A DNA stretch of 58,207 nucleotides from Izemoplasma sp964435595 (lineage in GTDB: Bacteria; Bacillota_I; Bacilli_A; Izemoplasmatales; Izemoplasmataceae). The stretch is from NCBI GenBank assembly GCA_964435595.1, contig CAYSZV010000013.1:1-58207 (forward strand), written 5' to 3'. The notes under the pieces are model-generated. The model had not been told where the DNA came from, did no database searches, and saw only the letters and a program-made list of their open reading frames with translations. This document shows, one piece after another, positions 16,283 to 23,178 of this stretch; within the stretch, counting starts at the first letter, position 1, and every line of letters begins with the position of its first letter. Both the position numbers and the translations under genes were made by a program.

Positions 16283-17314
16283 CTATTCGTCATTTAATTT
16301 AATTTTTTGTGCAAATTTAATATACTTCCATGTTTGATAGCCAATAATAATTGGAAAGAATATCGATATAGCAATTATTATAATCTTAAGTGGTCCACTT
16401 AAGGCCATTGCGTCACTAATTGCGATACTTTCCTCTATTGCTCCTCTAGAAAGCAATACATGAGGGAACATCCCCACAAAACCAGTTACTACAAAGAATA
16501 ACATTGTAGACAACGAGGTAACAAATATCTTTACACCATCTTCTTTGTATCCGTGAAACAATACCCCAATTGCAGACAGCACAAGGAGACCTGGCAATGC
16601 AAATAATATTGGATGATCGATGTATAATTCTCCATTGAATATTGATGAAGTTTCGTTATTTAGACCCATCAAGACCAATAAAAGCAAGATTGGTACCATA
16701 TAAATGATTCCAACTTTCTTAACAAATTTGAGGGCTCTAGAGTGAAGTTCACCTTCTGTTGTAAGTGTCAGCCACCCTGCTCCTGCAGTAAGACTTAACA
16801 CAACAAAGAATAATCCACCACTAATTCCCGTTACATTAAATATTGATGCAAATGATTTTGTCATTTCTCCAGCTACATATGGATACCCTAAGAACATATT
16901 AGAGATATAAACACCAAGTACAAACATAATCAATATACTAGATACTGTCCATGCCATAACCATTGATTTAACCCATTTTGCACTATCTATTTTATAGATA
17001 ACTTCTATTGATACACCACGTGCAATCAATGCATATAATAACAAGAAAATCGGTATATACAAATGCGAGAATGTAACAGAGAATACAAGCGGAAACGCCG
17101 CCAACGTCATTGTTAATGCCACAATAAGCCATACTTCAATTCCATCAAAATGCAATCCTGTTGTTACTTGAACTTGTTTTCGTTCTTCTTCATTGGTACT
17201 TACGATGCGGTTTAATGCGCTTGATCCCGTAATAAACAAATCTTGTACCAAATAGACTACCCATGTAAACATGATTATAAAGAATACTATATTCCCTAAA
17301 GCAAGATTACTCAT
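16283..17314 (-). CDS. cydB: Cytochrome bd-type oxidase subunit II
   Basis: This 343-residue integral membrane protein pairs with CydA. It keeps the N-terminal helix with VQDLFITG (usual LDGFDLG), the FDGIEVWL segment (usual WDGNEVWL), and GAGWLTLTTEGELHSRA (usual ..KTEG.L..RA), so it is a genuine CydB. Eight or more membrane helices are predicted. The start overlaps the cydA end by 8 bases. It is directly followed by rnfD. No cydC or cydD assembly genes are in the window. Confidence 0.95.
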   Translation of the reverse strand: MSNLALGNIVFFIIMFTWVVYLVQDLFITGSSALNRIVSTNEEERKQVQVTTGLHFDGIEVWLIVALTMTLAAFPLVFSVTFSHLYIPIFLLLYALIARGVSIEVIYKIDSAKWVKSMVMAWTVSSILIMFVLGVYISNMFLGYPYVAGEMTKSFASIFNVTGISGGLFFVVLSLTAGAGWLTLTTEGELHSRALKFVKKVGIIYMVPILLLLVLMGLNNETSSIFNGELYIDHPILFALPGLLVLSAIGVLFHGYKEDGVKIFVTSLSTMLFFVVTGFVGMFPHVLLSRGAIEESIAISDAMALSGPLKIIIIAISIFFPIIIGYQTWKYIKFAQKIKLNDE

Positions 17315-18485
17315 TAATAGTCACTTCCTTCACTTCTTCTATGATTCCTTTTTTAATTCTATTAATCGTTAGGATATAGTCCATTACAAATAAAATCGCA
17401 TAGAAGATTGTTATAGAAATCACTGAGAACCAAATTTGTGAAACAGGTACATCACTGATTCCATCAGAAACTGTCATAATGTTATATATAATCCAAGGTT
17501 GTCTTCCCATTTCAGTTACCATCCAACCAGTCAAGATAGCGATATATGGCAATGGAACTAGCCAAATATATATTTTATGTAAGGTTGGTGATTTTAGATA
17601 TTTTTTAAAGAAGATTATTGTATATAATGCAATTCCCACAAATACTGTTCCTAAGGTAACCATAATACCAAATGCAATTCGAACAACTGTTTCAATGCCT
17701 CCGGTAGATAGCCCTAAAATCATATCAATTTTTGTTGGTTGAATATCATTTAAGAATGCAATATATGCGTTACCAGTTATTGGGATTAATATACTCGAAA
17801 CAAGAAGTACCCAAGCTGCATACTTTGCACTAATCATAAATAGTTCTTTGTCTTTTTCTTTTCCTTTTAATAATTGCCAACTACTAATTGCTAACACAAC
17901 AAATCCAGATAAGATAATCGCACTTAAGTGGTTGTGAACCATCATATACCAAGTATAAGGATTAAACACAAGCGCTGCGAAATCTTCTAGGACCATGACA
18001 CCTCTTACAGGATCCCATGATGCTCCAACAGGATTTTGCATAAAGCCGTTGGCTGTAATAATCCAGACCGCAGATAAGGTTGTACCAAGTGCAATCATTG
18101 ATACCGTAAATAACCTTAGCCCTCTAGATAATCTATTTCTTCTAAATAGCCAAATACCATTAAACGTACTTTCTAAAAAGAAGGCAACTACTGCTTCTAA
18201 AATTAGTGGAGACCCAAACACATCTCCCATTGCGATTGTATATTGAGACCAATTTGTCCCAAATTGAACCGTCATAGCGATTCCAGTCACAATCCCAAAT
18301 GCATAGTTAATCAGAAATATATCACTAAAATAGTTTGATATTTTCCTATAATTTTCATCACCTTTGAAAAAATATCTTATCTCAAAGATTAAGATCATCA
18401 ATATTAATCCCACAGTCAGTGGAACAAAGATGAAATGAAATGCGATTGTAAATGCAAATTGAATTCTACTTAATGCTTCTACCAT
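17307..18485 (-). CDS. cydA: Cytochrome bd-type oxidase subunit I without Q-loop
   Basis: This 392-residue protein is short for CydA (about 440-520). The heme residues are visible: His17 (AFHFIF), Glu97 and Glu105 (LILEAVVAFFLEST), His184/186 (MMVHNH), Met275 (AFGIMV) and GRQPW at 327-331. Between QPTKI (about 249-253) and the helix carrying Met275 there are fewer than 20 residues. In quinol-oxidising CydA this interval holds the 70-130-residue periplasmic Q-loop and the Glu that follows the QPxK segment (AAxE). The quinol site is therefore probably absent, as in the non-quinol branches of the bd superfamily. AAGGAGG precedes the ATG. Confidence 0.93.
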   Translation of the reverse strand: MVEALSRIQFAFTIAFHFIFVPLTVGLILMILIFEIRYFFKGDENYRKISNYFSDIFLINYAFGIVTGIAMTVQFGTNWSQYTIAMGDVFGSPLILEAVVAFFLESTFNGIWLFRRNRLSRGLRLFTVSMIALGTTLSAVWIITANGFMQNPVGASWDPVRGVMVLEDFAALVFNPYTWYMMVHNHLSAIILSGFVVLAISSWQLLKGKEKDKELFMISAKYAAWVLLVSSILIPITGNAYIAFLNDIQPTKIDMILGLSTGGIETVVRIAFGIMVTLGTVFVGIALYTIIFFKKYLKSPTLHKIYIWLVPLPYIAILTGWMVTEMGRQPWIIYNIMTVSDGISDVPVSQIWFSVISITIFYAILFVMDYILTINRIKKGIIEEVKEVTINE

Positions 18486-18498
18486 CTATATATCCTCC

Positions 18499-18696
18499 TT
18501 AAAAAGTTTCGTTCTCTTTTTTTCTAATTAACAAAAACATAAATAATAACATGCTCAAAATGGTCGCTGCGATTCCACCGATCATATGTGATTCATATAT
18601 TTCTGTAATATCAAACATACGCAATCCCATAGAAATTACTACATATGTAAACACAAATAATATTAAAGAATATAACAGCTTCTCTAATAACTTCAT
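18499..18696 (-). CDS. Small two-helix membrane protein of the cyd-rnf operon
   Basis: This 65-residue protein has two hydrophobic helices (about 7-25 and 38-57) and a charged C-terminal end. Its start overlaps the upstream ferric-reductase-like gene by 4 bases (ATGA), and its stop lies against the cydA ribosome site. It is therefore a real, cotranslated gene. I do not recognise it. Small proteins such as CydX or CydS stabilise other bd oxidases but have one helix, so that analogy is only a suggestion. Confidence 0.75.
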   Translation of the reverse strand: MKLLEKLLYSLILFVFTYVVISMGLRMFDITEIYESHMIGGIAATILSMLLFMFLLIRKKENETF

Positions 18697-19319
18697 TTCT
18701 TAAACTCCTTCAATAATTTGTTATTCAAATACAACGTTAGAAGTACAGCATAGACGATTTTGTTTTCCCATGCTGATACAACAAGCAAATGAACAAACAA
18801 GGCAAAATATACAATATATGCACCCTTCAATATACGAATCCAGTCTTTTGGATTAACTTGTCTTTTAATCGTTTTAAACGATAAAAACGTTAATGGTATC
18901 ATCACAACAAATGCAGCTACTCCAAATAAATCAACATAGCTTATAATACCAAAAATCCTTAACATTGCATGTGGTGCAATCAATATAAATCCAGTAATAG
19001 ATAATTCTCCACGGTACTTCTTAATCTTTCTTGATAGTGTCCACCTGTTTGGTAAAACGCCTACCATCATAACAACAAGAAAAGCACCGTAGCCAAAGAG
19101 CCCTTGAATAATATATTTAAAGTGTATCTCTTTGTAAAATACCACACTTAAGACCGACAAAACAAGCGATATTATATACAGTATATAGCTTTTTTTAAAT
19201 AATATATCATACTTATAAATAAGAACTGTAAAAAGTCCACTTATCACTAAAATAGTAAATGCCTTAGGCAATACATCGAAAACCAGAATTGCAATAAGTA
19301 ATAATAAAACACCAATCAT
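18693..19319 (-). CDS. Ferric-reductase-like (MsrQ/YedZ-type) heme membrane protein
   Basis: This 208-residue protein has six to seven membrane helices. Two parts recall the ferric reductase-like transmembrane domain: KKYRGELSITGFILIAPHAML (usual R..LG....Y...H) and PKDWIRILKGAYIVYFALFVHLL (usual W..LH...Y......H). Candidate heme-b His are in KEIHFKY, IAPHAM and LFVHLL. The assignment is from pattern only. It is the first gene of the cyd-rnf operon, with AAGGAG before its ATG and an extended -10 promoter further upstream. This location suggests it passes electrons into or out of the CydAB-Rnf module. Confidence 0.65.
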   Translation of the reverse strand: MIGVLLLLIAILVFDVLPKAFTILVISGLFTVLIYKYDILFKKSYILYIISLVLSVLSVVFYKEIHFKYIIQGLFGYGAFLVVMMVGVLPNRWTLSRKIKKYRGELSITGFILIAPHAMLRIFGIISYVDLFGVAAFVVMIPLTFLSFKTIKRQVNPKDWIRILKGAYIVYFALFVHLLVVSAWENKIVYAVLLTLYLNNKLLKEFKK

Positions 19320-19354
19320 AATTCATACTCCTTATATCTCACTTAACTAAAGAC

Positions 19355-19363
19355 ATTATACCA
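19355..19363 (-). promoter_or_regulatory. Extended -10 promoter of the cyd-rnf operon
   Basis: TGGTATAAT on the minus strand lies about 36 bases before the first gene of the operon. The -35 region (GTAAGT) is poor. No other promoter-like gap is seen until the operon end at 12967. Confidence 0.6.
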
Positions 19364-19417
19364 TAATTTAATAAGAGACTTACCATATACACAAAATATT
19401 TATATATTAATATATAA

Positions 19418-19443
19418 AAAACACTTTCGTGTGAAAGTGTTTT
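19418..19443 (-). terminator. Terminator after the antiporter gene
   Basis: Stem AAAACACTTTC / GAAAGTGTTTT with a GTGT loop and a T-rich tail on the minus strand, just after the stop at 19454. Confidence 0.8.
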
Positions 19444-19453
19444 AAATGTAAAC

Positions 19454-20881
19454 CTAATGTCCTGCATCCCAACCTACGTCAGCAGCATCAATTTCACCGG
19501 CTTTATTAAGAGCAGTTTTAACAATTATGAGTCCTAGAACCTCATAAACTACTGTTGCAGCCAATACGATTGTCATGATTTGAGATCCAATAAATTCGAA
19601 CCCTTCGATAGTTGAGAATCGTTGGTTTGCTGTTATAGCCATATCAATAGCTACCCCAGCTTGTGGGATTAATGTCCAACCTAAGTATTTTTGTACTGTA
19701 GGGGGAGCATTGATTGCTTTTGCACTGATGTTTGAACCAAGCACTTTTCCTAGTACACGTACTAAGATGTAAATAACCCCTAATACACCTACAACTGGTA
19801 ATGTTCTTACATCCAGTTCAAGTCCTGCTATAATGAAAAATGAAACCATGATAGGTGCAGCGAACAAATCCGTTGTACGTGTCAATCTATGTTCAAATGA
19901 TTCTTTGACGTTATTTGTTAATACAACCCCAATAGTCATAGGCAATAAAATTGCTGAGGCATGTACTACTTGTCCAATACCAATACCTAGGAAGACGGCT
20001 ATCAATATAAACATCATCAACATTGAATCATCATCTCGATTAAACTTCTTAACAATAAAGGTAAGTATAAATCCTAAAATTGCTCCAAGTCCAATTGATA
20101 ATACAATTTCTTTAACAGGTTCATAAATTATATGCCAAACTGTTAGCCCTTCTCCCCCAATTGGGAGTAATGTAACACCAACAGATAACATTGTAGCAAA
20201 CAACATAATTCCAATTGCATCATCTAATGCTACCAAAGGTAGTAAAACATCAGTAACAGGACCTTTTGTACGATAGTTCTTAACTACTGCAACAATTGGC
20301 GCTGGGGCAGTTGCAGTTGCAATTGCACCTAAAATCAAAGCGAATGTTACCATGTTTGATGTATCAGCATTCGGGTTAATTTTACCCAAAATAAAGAAAT
20401 AACCTAATATAGCAATCGCAACAAAGAAAGCAGTTGTAAATGCTTGTGATAATGTTATAACAGTAACTTGTTTTCCAGTTCTTTTCAACTTACTAAATTT
20501 CAATTCAAGTCCAATTGTATAACCAATCATTCCAATTGCAACTTGTCTTATGATTTGAAACGTATGCACCATATTTTCACTGATTAACCCGCTGTATCCA
20601 ATATGTGCACTTTCTAAAGATGGAAAAATGTTTGTCATAAACCCGGTATGAATAAATGATTCAAAAAGTTCATTCATTACATGACCGAAACTAGGTCCTA
20701 CAAAAATACCAACAATAATATATCCTGTAACCTTTGGAAAGTTGAGTCGTTCTATCAACTTACCACCAATGATGGCGAGTAATAGCATAAACCCTATATT
20801 GAATATGGGGTTTATGTGGAGAGCTTCAAATAACGATAAATGTTCTGTAGTGCCCACTGCAGCAAATAATATTAAACGCAT
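19454..20881 (-). CDS. Cation:proton antiporter, CPA2 (Kef/NapA) family
   Basis: This 475-residue membrane protein has about 12-13 helices and no C-terminal TrkA-N nucleotide domain. Family landmarks are GGKLIERLNFPKVTGYIIVGIFVGPSFGH in the first third, ALDDAIGIMLFATMLS in the core (the ALDDA ion-binding Asp pair) and LGWTLIPQAGVAIDMA near the end. It probably exchanges Na+ or K+ for protons across the membrane. It starts 6 bases after the GGDEF-EAL protein, so the two form an operon. Confidence 0.9.
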   Translation of the reverse strand: MRLILFAAVGTTEHLSLFEALHINPIFNIGFMLLLAIIGGKLIERLNFPKVTGYIIVGIFVGPSFGHVMNELFESFIHTGFMTNIFPSLESAHIGYSGLISENMVHTFQIIRQVAIGMIGYTIGLELKFSKLKRTGKQVTVITLSQAFTTAFFVAIAILGYFFILGKINPNADTSNMVTFALILGAIATATAPAPIVAVVKNYRTKGPVTDVLLPLVALDDAIGIMLFATMLSVGVTLLPIGGEGLTVWHIIYEPVKEIVLSIGLGAILGFILTFIVKKFNRDDDSMLMMFILIAVFLGIGIGQVVHASAILLPMTIGVVLTNNVKESFEHRLTRTTDLFAAPIMVSFFIIAGLELDVRTLPVVGVLGVIYILVRVLGKVLGSNISAKAINAPPTVQKYLGWTLIPQAGVAIDMAITANQRFSTIEGFEFIGSQIMTIVLAATVVYEVLGLIIVKTALNKAGEIDAADVGWDAGH

Positions 20882-20887
20882 TTTTCT

Positions 20888-22186
20888 CTACCTTTTCTTC
20901 TTGTTATTTTTTACATATTCAATAAAATTCTCTTTTAGGATTGCCCTAGAATACAGTCTTCCTAATCCAATATGCACATCTAAGTTCTTGATCAATTTCG
21001 CATTTTTTTCAGAGTCAACTCCATCTGCGATAACAGTGAAATTAAATTTCTTACTTATTTCTACTTTAAACTTATAAATATTCATTCTTTTTTGGTATTC
21101 TTCATCGTTATCTATGTTATCCAATAATTCTTTACTTAATGTGATTGCATCAACATGCAAATCAGCTAAATGAGATAACGAAGTGGTATTATTGCTGTAC
21201 TCATCTAATGTTACCATAAAATTATTATCTCTAAATACTTTCAACTTGCTATATGCTTCTGGATCTGTTATATATTCTTCTTTTGTCTCAATAATTATGT
21301 CTTGTGGTAGTATCTTATACTTATCTAAGATTTCGAATAAAACAGGAATTTCAATTCTTTTCAAAGTATATCTTGAAAAATGAACTGCTGCTTTGAATCG
21401 TTTTGATAGTTTTAGTTCTTTCATATCCTTTAGTTCTCTAAAGAATTGAACTGCCTCTTTAAACATATCCTTTTCGATATCATAAATAAGTCCCGTCCAT
21501 TCTGCAGCCTCCAAGAATAGATGTGGTCGTAATCTTTTACCATTCAAATCCCATCTCGAAACTGTTTGCATTCCAATAATCTCGTTAGTAAATGTATCTA
21601 CAAATGGTCTAAACTTGGGATAAAATTCATGATTTTTTACTGCTTCATATAGATTTAAAGCAATTTCTTCCTTTTGTAAATATTGACTTCTTTTTGCTTC
21701 GCCAAAATAAATCAGTCTATTTTTCCCGTTTTTCTTCTCAACTTCTAAAGTTAATTGCATTAATTTCATTAACTCTGAAACAGTTGTTTGTGGGTATTTA
21801 TTATGGTCAAATACACATATACTTGCATTGACTACAACTTGAAGTTTATCTAGTAATACAGGTTGTATTAGAAGTTTTTGTAACTCGGTAGCCTCGCAAA
21901 TAAAATTACTTTCTGTTACTAGAACAAACTGTCCGCCACCTACTCTATAAACATCTGATTTACCACAATAATCCTGTAATGTTTGAGCCACGTAAATCAA
22001 GATGCGATCTACAGCATCAATACCAAATACAGTATTCATTGTTTTGAAGTCATCAATATCCACATAAATAAAATGAATGTTATCTAATGATCGTTGATCG
22101 AAATCACTTATTAATGCATTCTTGTTCATAGTTCCTGTTAATTCATCCATAAACGCAATACGTTCTAAAGTTGTTTCTGCAATCAT
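20888..22186 (-). CDS. Degenerate GGDEF-EAL domain protein
   Basis: This 432-residue protein has a GGDEF domain (about 10-160; DELTGTMNKNALI, YVDIDDFKTMN) and an EAL domain (about 170-430). The catalytic GGDEF is GGGQF (83-87) and EAL is MQT (206-208), and other metal ligands of the EAL domain are not recognisable. It is therefore unlikely to make or break cyclic-di-GMP and may act as a binding or protein-interaction module. No membrane helix or sensor domain is seen. It is first in an operon with the cation/proton antiporter. AGAGGTG precedes the ATG. Confidence 0.88.
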   Translation of the reverse strand: MIAETTLERIAFMDELTGTMNKNALISDFDQRSLDNIHFIYVDIDDFKTMNTVFGIDAVDRILIYVAQTLQDYCGKSDVYRVGGGQFVLVTESNFICEATELQKLLIQPVLLDKLQVVVNASICVFDHNKYPQTTVSELMKLMQLTLEVEKKNGKNRLIYFGEAKRSQYLQKEEIALNLYEAVKNHEFYPKFRPFVDTFTNEIIGMQTVSRWDLNGKRLRPHLFLEAAEWTGLIYDIEKDMFKEAVQFFRELKDMKELKLSKRFKAAVHFSRYTLKRIEIPVLFEILDKYKILPQDIIIETKEEYITDPEAYSKLKVFRDNNFMVTLDEYSNNTTSLSHLADLHVDAITLSKELLDNIDNDEEYQKRMNIYKFKVEISKKFNFTVIADGVDSEKNAKLIKNLDVHIGLGRLYSRAILKENFIEYVKNNKKKR

Positions 22187-22218
22187 TTTTACACCTCTTT
22201 CGTATAATATATAAAAAA

Positions 22219-22250
22219 ATTAGCCATGTTTTTAATAAAACAAGGCTAAT
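22219..22250 (-). terminator. Terminator after the DUF2188 gene
   Basis: The stem AATTAGCC / GGCTAATT encloses an inner GTTTT / AAAAC stem and is followed by seven Ts on the minus strand. Confidence 0.8.
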
Positions 22251-22290
22251 TATATCAATAATTTGTATGCAATGCAATTTCTATTTCGAA

Positions 22291-22638
22291 CTAATATGTT
22301 TTCTTTCTTGTTGAGCCATTTGCTTTATGAATGATATATCCTGTTCCTTTTTCTTGCTCAATTTTCTTTGCAAATTCAATCGCTTCTTTTTGTGTATTAA
22401 ATTTTCTCAGAGCTCTTTGCGCTCCACCTTTTTTCACTTGCCAACCACCATCTTTATGCTTCGTTATATGCATAGCAGCTTTGCGTTTTTTAGGCGCGTT
22501 CGCTTCTTCTTTCGATCCAGGTTCTAGTGGTTCTTTCATCTCTTTTTTTGGTTCTTCTTTAACTGTTTCCTTCACTGGTTTCGGTGCTTGTTCTACAACT
22601 TCTTTTTTGTTTTTATTCTTTTTAAACCAACCGAACAT
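22291..22638 (-). CDS. DUF2188 domain protein with Lys/Glu-rich N-terminus
   Basis: This 115-residue protein has a charged, low-complexity N-terminal half (about 1-50, rich in K, E and P) and a C-terminal DUF2188 domain (about 52-115). The domain shows the usual MHITKHKDGGWQVKKGGAQR, a FNTQKEAIEFAKKI helix and a final IIHKANGSTRKK strand. DUF2188 proteins are small and of unknown function; nucleic-acid contact has been suggested because they are basic. AGGAGG precedes the ATG. It is a single-gene unit. Confidence 0.85.
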   Translation of the reverse strand: MFGWFKKNKNKKEVVEQAPKPVKETVKEEPKKEMKEPLEPGSKEEANAPKKRKAAMHITKHKDGGWQVKKGGAQRALRKFNTQKEAIEFAKKIEQEKGTGYIIHKANGSTRKKTY

Positions 22639-22710
22639 ATTTATAGCCTCCTTGTATGTTAAATATCCTTATATATATACTAGCATAATAAATAGTAATT
22701 TGTAATTAAA

Positions 22711-22729
22711 AAAGCACTAAAAGTGCTTT
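22711..22729 (-). terminator. Terminator of the tRNA cluster
   Basis: Stem AAAGCACT / AGTGCTTT with a 3-base loop and a T run on the minus strand, downstream of tRNA-Leu. Confidence 0.85.
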
Positions 22730-22739
22730 AATATTTAAA

Positions 22740-22822
22740 TGGTGCGGATGACAGGAATTGAACCTGCACTCCTAAGAACTAGAGCCTAAATCTAGCGCGT
22801 CTGCCAGTTCCGCCACATCCGC
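22740..22822 (-). tRNA. tRNA-Leu (anticodon UAG)
   Basis: The minus strand folds as a class II tRNA. The acceptor GCGGATG pairs with CATCCGC, the anticodon loop contains TAG in TTTAGGC, a long variable arm follows, the T loop is TTCAATT, discriminator is A and CCA is encoded (22740-22742). It reads CUN leucine codons. Confidence 0.95.
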
Positions 22823-22826
22823 ATAA

Positions 22827-22901
22827 TGGCTGGGCTAGAAGGATTCGAACCTTCGATCTCGGAGTCAAAGTCCGGTGCCTTAACCACTTGGCCATAGCCC
22901 A
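22827..22901 (-). tRNA. tRNA-Gln (anticodon UUG)
   Basis: The minus strand has acceptor TGGGCTA pairing with TAGCCCA, D arm, anticodon loop with TTG, T loop TTCGAAT, discriminator G and encoded CCA. It stands 4 bases from tRNA-Leu and is cotranscribed. Confidence 0.94.
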
Positions 22902-22905
22902 ATCA

Positions 22906-22982
22906 TGGGGCGACTGATGGGGATCGAACCCACGCATGCCGGCGCCACAAGCCGGTGTGTTAACCACTTCACCACAATCGCC
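22906..22982 (-). tRNA. tRNA-His (anticodon GUG)
   Basis: The minus strand begins with the extra G-1 opposite C73, the histidine identity element. The anticodon stem CCGGC / GCCGG encloses TTGTGGC with GTG. The T loop is TTCGATC and CCA is encoded. It is the first tRNA after the promoter. Confidence 0.95.
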
Positions 22983-23015
22983 ATAAAACTGTCTTCTTCA
23001 AAAGAGACTATATAC

Positions 23016-23044
23016 ATTTTATTCTTTACCTATAATTTTGTCAA
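23016..23044 (-). promoter_or_regulatory. Strong promoter of the tRNA cluster
   Basis: Perfect TTGACA (23039-23044), 17-base spacer and TAAAAT (23016-23021) on the minus strand, about 35 bases before tRNA-His. Confidence 0.85.
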
Positions 23045-23116
23045 GAAAATAATACATATTCTTTCTATACAGAGGACTGTACCCTTATTTTAGAATTTTG
23101 TTTATAAAAAGTAAAT

Positions 23117-23150
23117 GAAACTTTAAAAATAGTTTCTTTTAGAGTATAAT
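23117..23150 (+). promoter_or_regulatory. Promoter of the ltaS-like gene with overlapping inverted repeat
   Basis: TTTAAA (23122-23127), 17-base spacer and TATAAT (23145-23150). The perfect inverted repeat GAAACT (23117-23122) / AGTTTC (23131-23136) with an 8-base spacer covers the -35 element and could bind a regulator. Confidence 0.5.
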
Positions 23151-23178
23151 ATCTTATTGCAAAGGTGTTGATTTAAAA

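Noticed and set aside
22327..22705. Plus-strand open frames opposite the DUF2188 gene
   Set aside because: They are Ser/Phe-rich mirror images of a Lys/Glu-rich gene and have no ribosome site.
23068..23081. TACAG/CTGTA palindrome as a regulator site
   Set aside because: The arms are only five bases, and it lies between two promoters without clear relation to either. It may be chance.
22779..23093. Short open frames over the tRNA cluster
   Set aside because: They lie on top of three well-folded tRNA genes.
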